64,000 nt of DNA from Qipengyuania qiaonensis (GCF_019711515.1 NZ_JAIGNO010000001.1:248001-312000); one strand, 5' to 3'. Numbered from the stretch's first letter, positions 33,865 through 43,626 are shown. Numbers and translations: made by a program. Notes: a model not told the origin generated them from the sequence alone.

Positions 33865-34494
33865 GTGGGTTTGAAGACCTGGTACGATAGCCATGTAATG
33901 CCGCGATTGGTAACGGCGGCCTGCGGACAGAGGGGTATCGAAAAACGGCGCCGGGAAGTGATTCCGCTTGCGCAGGGTCGGGTCTTCGAGATCGGTTGCG
34001 GTGGAGGACTCAACCAGGCGCTCTACGACACTGGCTCGATCACCTCGTTTTCCGGCATCGATCCACATGTGAAGCTTCTCGACGGTGCGCGTGCACGGGC
34101 GCGGGCCCGGGGCTGGCAGGCCGATATCCGGCAAGGCGTAGCGGAGGATATTCCTTTCCCCGCTGGGTCTTTCGATACGGTCGTCTGTACCTATACGCTG
34201 TGCTCGGTCGAAGATCCGGCCAAGGTTCTATCCGAAGTAAGACGCATTCTGGCCCCGCGTGGGAGGCTTCTCTTCCTCGAACATGGACGCGCACCCGACG
34301 TTGGGGTGGCGCGCTGGCAGGAACGGATACAGCCGGTGTGGAAGCCACTGGCTGGCGGTTGCCACCTGACGCGTCCCATCGGCTCGACATTGAGAGGGGC
34401 GGGTTTTTCGGTCGAGCCGCTGGGCCAAGCGTACCTCGAAAAAACGCCCAGGGTGATGGGCTGGATGGAATGGGGCGTGGCGCGCAAAGCGTGA
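33865..34494 (+). CDS. Class I SAM-dependent methyltransferase
   Basis: 209-residue methyltransferase. SAM motif I is FEIGCGGGLNQALYD (about 45-59), the acidic residue follows in FSGIDPHVKLL, and motif IV appears as FDTVVCTYTLCSVED. It resembles the UbiE/METTL7-like group acting on small or lipid substrates. The GTG at 33865 follows GGAGG by ten bases; TTG at 33871 is an alternative. The 108-base gap before it shows no promoter I can call. It could be read through from the PLP gene and belong to the same pathway. Confidence 0.85.
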   Translation: MGLKTWYDSHVMPRLVTAACGQRGIEKRRREVIPLAQGRVFEIGCGGGLNQALYDTGSITSFSGIDPHVKLLDGARARARARGWQADIRQGVAEDIPFPAGSFDTVVCTYTLCSVEDPAKVLSEVRRILAPRGRLLFLEHGRAPDVGVARWQERIQPVWKPLAGGCHLTRPIGSTLRGAGFSVEPLGQAYLEKTPRVMGWMEWGVARKA

Positions 34495-34519
34495 GGTCGG
34501 CGAGCGAGGCTCGCCGACC
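34495..34519. terminator. Perfect 11-bp hairpin between convergent genes
   Basis: GGTCGGCGAGC-GAG-GCTCGCCGACC, a perfect 11-base-pair stem with a three-base loop, sits directly after the methyltransferase stop and before the convergent RNase E stop. On the plus strand a TATTTTA stretch follows nine bases later, overlapping the end of rne. A GC-rich hairpin between two convergent stops is a good bidirectional terminator candidate despite the distance of the T run. Confidence 0.6.
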
Positions 34520-34531
34520 GTCCACCCTATT

Positions 34532-37207
34532 TTACTCGTCGCCGAAGGTCCGCTGCCACCAGCCGCGCTTCGGCGCCGCCGGCGCGTCGCGCGGCTCGGT
34601 ACTTTCTTCCGCTGTCGTCGGAGAAGCAGTTTCAGCCTGCGCATCGTCCTCGGCGTCCTTCTTTGAAGTCGCCTTTTTCACAGGTGCTTTGCGCCGGGTA
34701 CGTTTGGGCTTTTCTTCTTCGGTCGGCTTTTCCGGATCGCCTGCAGGAGTCTCTGAAGCAGCGTCGACGTCGGCTTTTTTCCGACGCGGTGCACGCTTTT
34801 TGGGCTTGGTGGCTTCATCTGCCGTCGCATCGACAGTCTCATCCGCAACGGCGTCCGTTTCCGCTTCGGCCTTTTTCTTGCGCGGGGTCCGCTTTTTGGG
34901 CTTTGCCTTCTCTTCCGCATCGGCGGCGGCTTCGGCCGTTTCAGGAGAATCGGTGGGCCCGGCTACCACCGCCATGTCCTCGACGACCGCTTCGGAAACC
35001 TCATCAAGTTCCTCGGCGTCTTCGGAAGTTACATCGTCCGATTTCCGGCCACGACCGCGCCCACCCCGGCGGCGGCCGCCGCGCCGCCGACGCTTTTTCG
35101 GCTTTTCGTCCGAGTCGGTGTCGTTGCCTTCACCGGTATCACCCTCGACCGTTTCTTCGTCCGCAACGCTTTCGTCACCGTCATCTTCAGGCTGGCGATT
35201 CTTGCTGCGTCCGCGACCTCCGCGACGACGGCGACGCTTTTTGCGAGGACGATCGTCGTCCGGATCGTCCCCTTCGTCGTCGTCCTCATCGTCGAGAACC
35301 TCGCTCTCGTCATCTTCTTCGATTATCGGATCGAAGCGCGGGGCGTCCTTCGGTTTGGGCCCGTGGCTCGTCACGCTCATCTTGGCGCCTTCTTCCTCGC
35401 CTTCGGGGACGACTTCGACGGTGACGCCGTAACGTTGCTCGATCTCCATAAGATCGGCGCGTTTCTCGTTGAGAAGGTAGATTGCCGCTTCCGTGCTGGC
35501 AGCGAGGCGGATGACCGAACCCTTGCCCTTGGCGGCCTCGTCCTCGATCAGGCGCAGCGCAGAAAGTCCGGCGCTGGACGCCGTGCGCACAAGGCCGGTG
35601 CCATCGCAGTGCGGACAGTCGCGTGTAGTCGCCTCGAGAACACCCGTGCGCAGGCGCTGGCGACTCATTTCCATCAGGCCGAAGCTTGAGATGCGGCCGA
35701 CCTGGATGCGCGCGCGGTCGTTCTTAAGCGCTTCTTTCATCGCCTTCTCGACCTTGCGGGTGTTGGAATGATGCTCCTGGTCAATGAAGTCGATGACGAC
35801 CAATCCGGCCATGTCGCGCAGACGCAGCTGGCGAGCTATCTCGCGCGCCGCTTCGAGATTGGTGTGCAGCGCCGTCTGCTCGATATTGTGTTCCTTGGTC
35901 GAGCGTCCGGAGTTGATATCGATCGAAACCAGCGCTTCGGTCGGGTTGATGACCAGATAGCCACCCGATTTCAACTGCACGACAGGGTCGTACATCGCTT
36001 TGAGCTGATCTTCCGCACCGTAGCGCTGGAACAGCGGAACGGGATCCGAATACTGCTTCACCCGGCGCGCGTGGCTGGGCATGAGCAGTTTCATGAATTC
36101 CTTGGCCGATTTGTAGCCGGTCTCGCCCTCGACGACCACTTCCTCGATATCGCGGTTATAGATGTCGCGGATGGCCCGCTTGATGAGGTCGCTGTCCGAA
36201 TGGATCAGGGCGGGCGCGCTCGACGACAATGTGCGTTCGCGTATCTCGTCCCACAGGCGGGCGAGGTAATCGAAGTCGCGCTTGATCTCGGTCTTGGTGC
36301 GGCTGAGACCCGCGGTACGGACGATCAGGCCCATCGATTTCGGCAGGCTGAGATCGGAGACGACCTGTTTCAGGCGCTTGCGGTCCGAAGCGGAGGAAAT
36401 CTTGCGCGATATTCCGCCGCCATGGCTGCTGTTCGGCATCAACACGGTGTAGCGGCCGGCGAGGCTGAGATAAGTGGTAAGGGCAGCGCCCTTATTGCCG
36501 CGCTCTTCCTTGACGACCTGGACCAGCAGCACCTGACGGCGCTGGATGACGTCCTGGATCTTGTAGCGCCGACGCAGCGCCATGCGCTTTGCGCGCGCGT
36601 CGTCGACTTCCTTGGCGCGGCTGCGACCGCTCCGCCCCTGGCGACGTCCGCGGCCACGGCGGCCACGGCCATGCCCCTTGGCCCGGTCGTCGCTGTCGTC
36701 TTCCAGTTCGTCGTCGTCAGAGTCATCATCGCCATTATCGAGGTGACCTTCCTCGATCGTGGCGACATCGTCCTTGTCTGACGTGTCGACTTCTTCCAGC
36801 CCGTCTTCCGCAAGGTCTTCGGCGAGCGCCTCGGCGCTTTCATCCTCGGCATCGTACTCGTCGCCGGGCATTTCGCCACGTTGCTCTTCCTCTTCACGCA
36901 GGCGCTGCTCTTCTTCCGCCGCTTCTGCTTCGGCGGCGAGCAAGGCTTCGCGATCTTCTTTGGGAATCTGGTAGTAGTCCGGGTGGATTTCGCTGAAAGC
37001 GAGGAAACCGTGGCGATTGCCGCCGAAATCGACAAAGGCCGCCTGCAGAGACGGTTCGACCCTGGTGACTTTTGCTAGATAGATATTACCTTTGATCTGC
37101 TTGTGATCGGCAGATTCGAAATCGAATTCCTCAATCCGATTGCCCTTGAGTACCGCCACCCGGGTTTCTTCCTGGTGGCGCGCATCGATAAGCATGCGCG
37201 TTGCCAT
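34532..37207 (-). CDS. rne: Ribonuclease E
   Basis: 891-residue endoribonuclease for RNA decay and rRNA/tRNA maturation. The N-terminal catalytic half includes the S1 domain (AKVTRVEPSLQAAFVDFGGNRHGFL), split by a long acidic then Arg-Gly-rich insertion (about 88-200). Catalytic acids appear in VSIDINSGRST and VVIDFIDQEHH; the zinc link is DCPHCDGTG. The C-terminal ~300 residues are unstructured, alternating acidic blocks with KKRRRR and GGRRRGGRGRGRKS blocks, the usual RNA and degradosome-scaffold region. The ATG at 37207 has GGAG eight bases upstream. Confidence 0.96.
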   Translation of the reverse strand: MATRMLIDARHQEETRVAVLKGNRIEEFDFESADHKQIKGNIYLAKVTRVEPSLQAAFVDFGGNRHGFLAFSEIHPDYYQIPKEDREALLAAEAEAAEEEQRLREEEEQRGEMPGDEYDAEDESAEALAEDLAEDGLEEVDTSDKDDVATIEEGHLDNGDDDSDDDELEDDSDDRAKGHGRGRRGRGRRQGRSGRSRAKEVDDARAKRMALRRRYKIQDVIQRRQVLLVQVVKEERGNKGAALTTYLSLAGRYTVLMPNSSHGGGISRKISSASDRKRLKQVVSDLSLPKSMGLIVRTAGLSRTKTEIKRDFDYLARLWDEIRERTLSSSAPALIHSDSDLIKRAIRDIYNRDIEEVVVEGETGYKSAKEFMKLLMPSHARRVKQYSDPVPLFQRYGAEDQLKAMYDPVVQLKSGGYLVINPTEALVSIDINSGRSTKEHNIEQTALHTNLEAAREIARQLRLRDMAGLVVIDFIDQEHHSNTRKVEKAMKEALKNDRARIQVGRISSFGLMEMSRQRLRTGVLEATTRDCPHCDGTGLVRTASSAGLSALRLIEDEAAKGKGSVIRLAASTEAAIYLLNEKRADLMEIEQRYGVTVEVVPEGEEEGAKMSVTSHGPKPKDAPRFDPIIEEDDESEVLDDEDDDEGDDPDDDRPRKKRRRRRGGRGRSKNRQPEDDGDESVADEETVEGDTGEGNDTDSDEKPKKRRRRGGRRRGGRGRGRKSDDVTSEDAEELDEVSEAVVEDMAVVAGPTDSPETAEAAADAEEKAKPKKRTPRKKKAEAETDAVADETVDATADEATKPKKRAPRRKKADVDAASETPAGDPEKPTEEEKPKRTRRKAPVKKATSKKDAEDDAQAETASPTTAEESTEPRDAPAAPKRGWWQRTFGDE

Positions 37208-37647
37208 TGATAAGTCTCCAGCCGCGTCGGGGCAGGAGTGATCCTGCAGCTGCGCGGCGTATCATGTTGGAAAATCCGCTGCCCGTGAGGGGCGACGCGG
37301 TGTTTGCGAGCCGGCCAACACTCGTAAATATGAGGGGCCGGGTATTCGTGACTGCGGGAAGAGCCCTGCGCTGCAATTGCGCTGTCCGGCCCGACCTGAC
37401 GGCAAAGGCGATTGCCTGTGCTGCTGGTGTCGGGGAGAAACGGGCCATGTCCGGCATCAACCTGTATTGTCTTGAGCCGAAGCGGCAGGGCCGCTGTGGC
37501 CTGAAAAAGAAAGGCTTTTCCCGGTGACCCTCTTCGTCGCGCAGTGTCCGCGCCGATCGGAGGCACCCGGCAACCGATGGCATATCGCTAGCACCGTGGG
37601 TTACACACGGCAACCATATTGCGTCACTCGATAACAAAGCCGTAACC
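37208..37647. other. 440-base divergent region: probable rne leader and amidase promoter
   Basis: No gene is seen here. It must hold the promoters of rne (minus) and the amidase (plus). Small hairpins are visible: GCAGGA-GTGA-TCCTGC at 37232-37247, only 25 bases before the rne start, and CCGTG-loop-CACGG at 37594-37610. rne mRNAs in other bacteria have long structured leaders through which RNase E controls its own level; a similar leader is inferred here. I found no -35/-10 pair with good spacing. Confidence 0.5.
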
Positions 37648-38520
37648 ATGCGAGCCATGACGATACGGGCGCAAATCCTGCTGCTTATGCTGTTGCCTGT
37701 TGCGGCGCTGGGGGCATTGATCGCTGTTGCGCAGCGCATCCCTGTGCTCGAAATTGGCCGCACCTATGTGCTGCGCGTCGAATTGCCCCAAGCCGACGCT
37801 CCGGTGGCTTTGCCCGAAATAGCGGGACAGGAGGGCTTGCCGTTGGTGGTTATCGATGCGGGTCACGGGGGGCACGATCCGGGTGCCGTGGGGCAGGGCT
37901 ATCGCGAGAAAACAATCGTGCTCGATCTTGCGCGTGCGCTGCGCGATGAACTGGAGAAAAGCGGCGATGTTCGGGTGGCGTTGACACGGGACGAAGATCG
38001 CTATCTCGTTCACGCCGAACGGGTCGATATCGCTCGCCGACTGGATGCCGATCTGTTTCTGTCGATCCATGCCGACAGCGCGGGCGACGCGGCGGAGGTT
38101 GCCGGGGCGAGTATCTACACTTTGTCGAACCAGGCATCCAGCGAAGCGGCGGCCCGTTTTGCCGATCGGGAAAACGCCACCGACCGCTTGAACGGCGTCG
38201 ACGTCGGCGGGCAGAGCGATGTGGTGAGTGCGATTCTGGTGGAACTGTCGCAGAGAAGAACGCAGGAGCAGTCTGCTGAGTTCGCCGGGCTGATCCTTCG
38301 CGAAGGAGAGGGGGCGATACGTTTTCGCACTCAGGCGCGGAGGTCCGCAGCTCTGAAGGTCCTGCGCGCGCCCGATGTGCCATCGGTGTTGTTCGAGAGT
38401 GGTTACATAACAAACGAGAGTGACGCACAGCGCCTTACCTCACCGGAAGGTCGCGCCCGTTTTGCCGAGGTAATGGCTCGCGCCATCCGCATCTATTTTG
38501 CTCGCCAGCAAGAAAGCTGA
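37648..38520 (+). CDS. N-acetylmuramoyl-L-alanine amidase (Amidase_3)
   Basis: 290-residue exported zinc amidase that cuts the stem peptide from peptidoglycan during cell separation. Hydrophobic N-terminal signal or anchor (about 6-28), then Amidase_3: VIDAGHGGHDPGAVG (His/Gly zinc site), GYREKTIVLDLA (Glu), LSIHADSA (His) and VPSVLFESGYITNESDA (catalytic Glu). There is no LysM or AMIN domain, so it is a short AmiC-type enzyme. ATG 37648 or ATG 37657 may be the start. PBP1A follows after 63 bases, consistent with joint expression for cell-wall work. Confidence 0.93.
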   Translation: MRAMTIRAQILLLMLLPVAALGALIAVAQRIPVLEIGRTYVLRVELPQADAPVALPEIAGQEGLPLVVIDAGHGGHDPGAVGQGYREKTIVLDLARALRDELEKSGDVRVALTRDEDRYLVHAERVDIARRLDADLFLSIHADSAGDAAEVAGASIYTLSNQASSEAAARFADRENATDRLNGVDVGGQSDVVSAILVELSQRRTQEQSAEFAGLILREGEGAIRFRTQARRSAALKVLRAPDVPSVLFESGYITNESDAQRLTSPEGRARFAEVMARAIRIYFARQQES

Positions 38521-38583
38521 CCGCACAACGCTGTTCGTTCTGGCGAACTGCAGAATTGGCGTGCTAAAGGACCATCTTATATC

Positions 38584-41082
38584 ATGTCCGAACAATCAGC
38601 TCTCCAGTATTATCGTTATCGGCTCAATCGCGATCCCAGGCGATTGCTCGGTTGGGTCAACGCCAATTGGGCGCATAATCAGAAGCTGCGCGTAGCATGC
38701 TATCTCGGCGGTTTTTCGGTAGTCATGCTTGTACTGGCTTGGGCGACGCTGGGGCGGAATCTGCCCGATGCCGAATCGCTTCTCGAATACGAGACTCCGC
38801 TGCCGACGGTTGTTCGCGGGATCGATGGAGAGATCGTCAACACCTATGCGCGCGAGCGCCGCGTCCAGCTACAATTTGTGGACTTCCCTCCGCGCCTGAT
38901 CGAATCTTTCCTCTCGGCCGAGGATAAGACCTTCTTCGATCACGCCGGGGTGGACATTACCGGCACGGCCAATGCGGTTATCGACTATGCGACCAAGTTC
39001 GGTTCGGGTGAGCGGGCGGTCGGCGGATCGACCATCACCCAACAGGTCGCCAAGAACCTGCTGCTTGGCGATGAGTACTCGATAACGCGCAAGTTGAAGG
39101 AAATGATCCTTGCGACCCGCATCGAGAGTGTGCTGACCAAGCAGGAGATTCTCGAACTCTACCTCAACGAAATCCCGCTCGGTCGTCGCAGTTTCGGCAT
39201 ACAGGCTGCCGCACGCGCTTATTTCGACAAGGATGTCGGCGATCTCGAACTGCACGAGATGGCCTTTCTCGCCATCCTGCCCAAGGCGCCGGAGCGCTAT
39301 GGGCGCGAACGGTACCGTGACCTCGCCATCGAACGCCGTAATTTCGTTCTCGATCAGATGGTCGCCAACGATTTCATCACTGCCGATGAGGGCGCTGCGG
39401 CAAAACAGCAGGATCTCGGTCTTGTCCGGCAGCGGACCGAACGTTCTGCCGACGCCGGTTACTTTCTCGAAGAAGTACGCCGTCAATTGATCGACAAGTT
39501 CGGCGAGACGGCCGATGACGGACGCAACAGTGTCTATGCCGGCGGCCTATGGGTACGCACGTCGCTGGACACGGAACTCCAGCTAGCGGCGCGTGATGCA
39601 CTTCGCGCGCAACTTATCAGCTATCATGGCAATCGCGGATTTACCGGACCGATCGCGACGCTCAACCCGGACAATGGCGATCTGACATCGCAATTGGCAT
39701 CGTCCAATATCTCCATAAACTATCAGGATTGGCGCGTCGGGGTGATTACCGCTCCCGGCCGGATCGGTTTCACGGACGGCGAGGAATACGATCTGTCGGG
39801 AGGACCGTCTACGCTTGAAGCCGGCGATGTGGTCGCCGCGGTGAAGTTCGGCGATGGCTATGCCATTCGCGGGGTGCCCGAAGTTTCGGGCGCGTTCCTT
39901 GCGGAAGCCCCGCAAACGGGCCGCATCCTTGCCATGCAGGGAGGTTTCGATAGTCGCCTCGGCAGCTTCAATCGCGCGACGCAGGCGCTTCGACAGCCCG
40001 GTTCGACCATCAAGCCTTTTGTATACGCCTCGGCGCTCGACCATGGGATGACGCCGGCGACGCAGGTGCCGGACCAGACCTTCTGCGTCTGGCAGGGCGC
40101 AAATCTCGGCGACAAGTGCTTTCGCAATTTCGGCGGCGGCGGCGGCGGCGTTCACACGATGCGCTGGGGTCTCGAGCAGAGCCGGAACCTGATGACAGTG
40201 CACATTGCCGACGACACCGGAATGAACAATGTCATCAAGACCATCGCGCGTGTGGGCATTGGTGAGTACCAGCCTTATTATTCCTTCGCACTCGGCGCGG
40301 GCGACACGACCGTGGCGCGCATGGTCAATGCCTATGCCGCGCTCGCCAACTGGGGCCGACAGAACGACGGGTCGGTTATCGATTACGTTCAGGATCGTGA
40401 CGGAAAAGTTATCTTCAGGACCGACCGACGCGATTGTTCGAACTGCAACATGGATGAATGGGATGGCCAGCCCATGCCGCGCTTCGATGTGTCGGGTCGG
40501 CAGGTGCTCGACCCGCGCACGGCATTCCAGATGGTCCATATGTTGCAAGGAGTGGTGACGCGTGGGACGGCCGTGCGCCTGCGCAGTCTCGATCTGCCGC
40601 TGTTCGGAAAAACCGGCACCACCAATGGCCCGACCAACGCGTGGTTCGTGGGCGGTTCGCCAGATATAATTGCGGGCATGTATGTCGGCTTCGACCAACC
40701 GCGCAATCTCGGCGGTTGGGTACAAGGCGGCAACACGGCAGCCACGATCATGAAACGGTTCATTGAGGCTACGAAGGATCGCTGGCAGGCAGAGGATTTC
40801 GTCGCGCCCCCCGGCGTGCGCATGGTCAAGATAGACCGGCGGAGCGGCAAGCGGGTTTTCGAAGGAGCGCCTTCGGACGCACCGACTGCAGCCGTGATCT
40901 GGGAAGCTTTCAAGCCCGATACCGAGCCGCCGCGGGCGACGCGTTCGGACGCCATCGCTGCCAAGCGCAATGAAATTCTCGAACTGATTCGCAGGGGGCG
41001 TCAAGGGGCCCAGCAGGCGCTTGCCAATGATTCGAACGAGCAGGCCAACGATTTTGTCGAGGATCAGGGCGGCATCTACTGA
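38584..41082 (+). CDS. mrcA: Penicillin-binding protein 1A (transglycosylase/transpeptidase)
   Basis: 832-residue class A PBP. One transmembrane segment at 37-57, then the GT51 domain with SAEDKTFFDHAGVD (catalytic Glu113) and GGSTITQQVAKNLLLG. The transpeptidase has RQPGSTIKP (Ser474, Lys477), SRN in EQSRNLM, and KTGTTNGPT from Lys676. A tail of about 60 residues after the catalytic domain is charged. It polymerises and crosslinks peptidoglycan at the inner membrane. Start ATG 38584 lies 12 bases after AAGGA. Confidence 0.96.
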   Translation: MSEQSALQYYRYRLNRDPRRLLGWVNANWAHNQKLRVACYLGGFSVVMLVLAWATLGRNLPDAESLLEYETPLPTVVRGIDGEIVNTYARERRVQLQFVDFPPRLIESFLSAEDKTFFDHAGVDITGTANAVIDYATKFGSGERAVGGSTITQQVAKNLLLGDEYSITRKLKEMILATRIESVLTKQEILELYLNEIPLGRRSFGIQAAARAYFDKDVGDLELHEMAFLAILPKAPERYGRERYRDLAIERRNFVLDQMVANDFITADEGAAAKQQDLGLVRQRTERSADAGYFLEEVRRQLIDKFGETADDGRNSVYAGGLWVRTSLDTELQLAARDALRAQLISYHGNRGFTGPIATLNPDNGDLTSQLASSNISINYQDWRVGVITAPGRIGFTDGEEYDLSGGPSTLEAGDVVAAVKFGDGYAIRGVPEVSGAFLAEAPQTGRILAMQGGFDSRLGSFNRATQALRQPGSTIKPFVYASALDHGMTPATQVPDQTFCVWQGANLGDKCFRNFGGGGGGVHTMRWGLEQSRNLMTVHIADDTGMNNVIKTIARVGIGEYQPYYSFALGAGDTTVARMVNAYAALANWGRQNDGSVIDYVQDRDGKVIFRTDRRDCSNCNMDEWDGQPMPRFDVSGRQVLDPRTAFQMVHMLQGVVTRGTAVRLRSLDLPLFGKTGTTNGPTNAWFVGGSPDIIAGMYVGFDQPRNLGGWVQGGNTAATIMKRFIEATKDRWQAEDFVAPPGVRMVKIDRRSGKRVFEGAPSDAPTAAVIWEAFKPDTEPPRATRSDAIAAKRNEILELIRRGRQGAQQALANDSNEQANDFVEDQGGIY

Positions 41083-41112
41083 TCCGCCTTGGCAGGAGCG
41101 CACATTGCGTTC

Positions 41113-41667
41113 ATGTTAGATGCTATGAAGATCGCTCGTGCACTTCTCGCCGCAGCCGCCCTTGGTTTCGCCGCAGCGCCCACGCTGGCTGCGCTCGACA
41201 AGGGTGAAGAAGCCCCGCGCTTCGCCGCGCAAGGCGCGATGGCGGGCAAGCCGATCCGTGTCGATCTTGGGACATCGCTCAAGAAAGGGCCGGTGGTTCT
41301 TTATTTCTTCCCTGCGGCCTTTACCTCGGGTTGCAATCTGGAGGCGCAGACTTTTGCTGCGGCGATGGATGACTTTCGCAAGGCTGGCGCCACGGTAATC
41401 GGCATGACTGGCGGCAACACGAACCAGCTGCGCGATTTTTCTGCCAAGCATTGCGCTGGGCAATTCCCCGTCGCCTCGGCGTCGAAAGATCTGATCGATC
41501 GCTACGATGTTTCGCTCGGACTGAAAGACGAGAAAGCCGGGTGGAGCGATCGTACTACCTATGTGATCGACACTGACGGTCGGATTGCATTCGTCTATTC
41601 GGACCTCAAGCCGCAGGAGCATGTCGCGCGCAGCCTTGCCGCCGTGCGGTCGCTCGCTAGCAAGTAA
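41113..41667 (+). CDS. Exported peroxiredoxin (BCP/AhpC-like)
   Basis: 184-residue thiol peroxidase with a signal peptide (residues about 5-26, ending TLAA). The peroxidatic Cys74 is in [17 protein letters not shown], the PxxxTxxC motif; a possible resolving Cys is in AKHCAGQFP. It would detoxify peroxides in the periplasm. ATG 41113 is taken as start; the ribosome site AGGAG is 14 bases away, so ATG 41125 or an upstream TTG (41089) are possible. Confidence 0.86.
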   Translation: MLDAMKIARALLAAAALGFAAAPTLAALDKGEEAPRFAAQGAMAGKPIRVDLGTSLKKGPVVLYFFPAAFTSGCNLEAQTFAAAMDDFRKAGATVIGMTGGNTNQLRDFSAKHCAGQFPVASASKDLIDRYDVSLGLKDEKAGWSDRTTYVIDTDGRIAFVYSDLKPQEHVARSLAAVRSLASK

Positions 41668-41743
41668 CCGACCTGCAACATCTTCCCCGCGCCGCGCGTC
41701 TGCGCTAGGCGCGGCGCCCGCACACCTTTTTCAGGAGAGTTCC

Positions 41744-42871
41744 ATGCGTGCCGAAGGGCAGGCCCATATCGACAGGATCGAAGCCGCATTGGCGCTGGTG
41801 CGCCAGTCGCTCGACTGGGACCGCGCGTTGCGCCGCCTCGACGAGCTCGATGCGCGGGTGCAGGATCCCACCCTGTGGGACGATCCCAAGCAAGCTCAGG
41901 CGATCACTCAGGAGCAGAAGCGCCTGGAAACAGCGATCGGCACCGTACGCGAGATCGAAGCGGAGATGGCCGATGCCGTCGAATTCGTCGACATGGGTGA
42001 AAGCGAAGGCGACGCGGAAGTCGAGCGTGAAGGCCTCGATTCGCTCGCCAGACTGGCCGAGCGCGCCGATCGCGACAAGGTGCAGGCGCTGCTCTCGGGC
42101 GAAGCCGACAGTTACGACACCTATCTTCAGATCAACGCAGGCGCCGGTGGCACGGAAAGCCAGGACTGGGCCGACATGCTGCTGCGCATGTACGCCCGCT
42201 GGGCCGAACGCCGTGGCTTCAAGGTCGAAACGGTCGAGTATGCGGCGGGCGAACAGGCGGGTATCAAGAGTGCCACTCTGCTGATCAAGGGCGAGAACGC
42301 CTATGGTTATGCCAAGACCGAAAGCGGGGTGCACCGTCTGGTTCGGATCAGCCCCTATGACAGTTCCGCACGCCGCCATACCAGCTTCAGTTCGGTATGG
42401 GTCTATCCGGTGATAGACGACGATATCGACATCGAGATTAATCCCGCCGATCTCAAGATCGACACGTATCGCGCCTCCGGCGCAGGTGGCCAGCATGTCA
42501 ACACGACCGACTCGGCAGTGCGCATTACCCATCAGCCGACCGGTATCGTGGTCGCCAGCCAGAACGATCGTAGCCAGCACAAGAATCGTGCAACTGCGAT
42601 GAACATGCTCAAGGCACGGCTATACGAGCGCGAAATGGCCGAGCGCGAGGCTGCGGCGTCGGGCGAGTATCAGGAAAAGAGCGAAATCGGATGGGGGCAC
42701 CAGATCCGCTCCTACGTTCTCCAGCCGTACCAGATGGTGAAGGATCTGCGTACCGGCGTGCAGTCGCCAACACCGGACGACGTTCTCGATGGCGGGCTCG
42801 ACCCGTTCATATCGGCGGCGCTGGCGCAGCGCGTGACGGGCGAAACGGTTGAGGTGGAGGACGCGGATTGA
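41744..42871 (+). CDS. prfB: Peptide chain release factor 2
   Basis: 375-residue RF2, which ends translation at UGA and UAA. GGQ is at 248-250 in [10 protein letters not shown]. The anticodon-like tripeptide is SPY (203-205) instead of SPF of E. coli; Tyr at this site occurs in other alphaproteobacteria as far as I recall. The programmed frameshift of E. coli prfB is absent: the matching region reads QSLDWD in one continuous frame. ATG 41744 has AGGAG eight bases upstream. It is coupled to the next gene by a four-base overlap. Confidence 0.96.
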   Translation: MRAEGQAHIDRIEAALALVRQSLDWDRALRRLDELDARVQDPTLWDDPKQAQAITQEQKRLETAIGTVREIEAEMADAVEFVDMGESEGDAEVEREGLDSLARLAERADRDKVQALLSGEADSYDTYLQINAGAGGTESQDWADMLLRMYARWAERRGFKVETVEYAAGEQAGIKSATLLIKGENAYGYAKTESGVHRLVRISPYDSSARRHTSFSSVWVYPVIDDDIDIEINPADLKIDTYRASGAGGQHVNTTDSAVRITHQPTGIVVASQNDRSQHKNRATAMNMLKARLYEREMAEREAAASGEYQEKSEIGWGHQIRSYVLQPYQMVKDLRTGVQSPTPDDVLDGGLDPFISAALAQRVTGETVEVEDAD

Positions 42872-43626
42872 AGCCGATACTTGCCTTGATCCTGCCGCTT
42901 GCGCTGCTTGGCGCCTGTAAGGGGCAGGCGATCGTCGAAGAGGATCAGCCACGTTTCCCGGCGCCCGACAGACCCGTATCCAATTTGGGCTCGAACGAGT
43001 TCTCGACGGAAGACCAGCGCGACAGTCGCGGCGAAGCGACAACCGTCATGGATCTTGCCGAAATCGAGCCGGGGATGACGGTGGCTGATATTGGCGCAGG
43101 CAATGGCTACTATACCGTGCGCCTGGCCGAACGCGTGGGTGACGAAGGCCGCGTGCTTGCGCAGGATATCGACAGCGACGCACTCAGCCGCCTTGGTCGA
43201 AGAATTGAACGCCAGCGCTTGGAGAACGTATCGATCCGCCTCGGCGAACCTGCCGATCCGATGCTGCCGGAAAATAGTTTCGACCGCATTTTCATGGTGC
43301 ACATGTATCATGAGATCGAGCAGCCTTACGAGTTCCTGTGGCGCATGTGGCCCGCCTTGCGCGAAGGAGGTCAGGTCATAGTCGTCGATATCGACCGCCC
43401 GACCGACCAGCACGGAATAGATCCGCTGCTCTTGAGCTGCGAATTCAGAGTAGCAGGCTACGAGCTCGTAGCCTTCCGGGACGCGCCGGAACTGGCGGGG
43501 TATTATGCCCAGTTCAAGGCTGCGGCCAGGAGGCCGTCGCCCGAAGAGATACTGCCGTGCCGCGGCGATCAAGCCGCGATGGGCGAGGAGGCGCCAAGCG
43601 CCCCAGAGAAAAAGAAGAAAGTGTGA
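42868..43626 (+). CDS. Lipoprotein-type class I SAM methyltransferase
   Basis: 252-residue protein with a lipoprotein signal peptide: [17 protein letters not shown], lipobox LGAC at about residue 17. The mature part is a methyltransferase with motif [18 protein letters not shown] and a later [13 protein letters not shown]. The C-terminus is charged and Lys-rich ([10 protein letters not shown]). An envelope location is puzzling since SAM is cytoplasmic. The start is TTG at 42868, overlapping the prfB stop, and is followed by a GTGA overlap with the flavoprotein gene. Confidence 0.82.
   Translation: MKPILALILPLALLGACKGQAIVEEDQPRFPAPDRPVSNLGSNEFSTEDQRDSRGEATTVMDLAEIEPGMTVADIGAGNGYYTVRLAERVGDEGRVLAQDIDSDALSRLGRRIERQRLENVSIRLGEPADPMLPENSFDRIFMVHMYHEIEQPYEFLWRMWPALREGGQVIVVDIDRPTDQHGIDPLLLSCEFRVAGYELVAFRDAPELAGYYAQFKAAARRPSPEEILPCRGDQAAMGEEAPSAPEKKKKV

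Noticed and set aside
33996..35432. 478-codon plus-strand frame, Ser/Pro/Arg-rich, across the rne 3' end
   Set aside because: It is the antisense image of the repetitive RNase E tail and of the methyltransferase end.
39583..41103. 506-codon minus-strand frame opposite PBP1A
   Set aside because: Antisense of a complete transpeptidase gene; no conserved motif or start signal.
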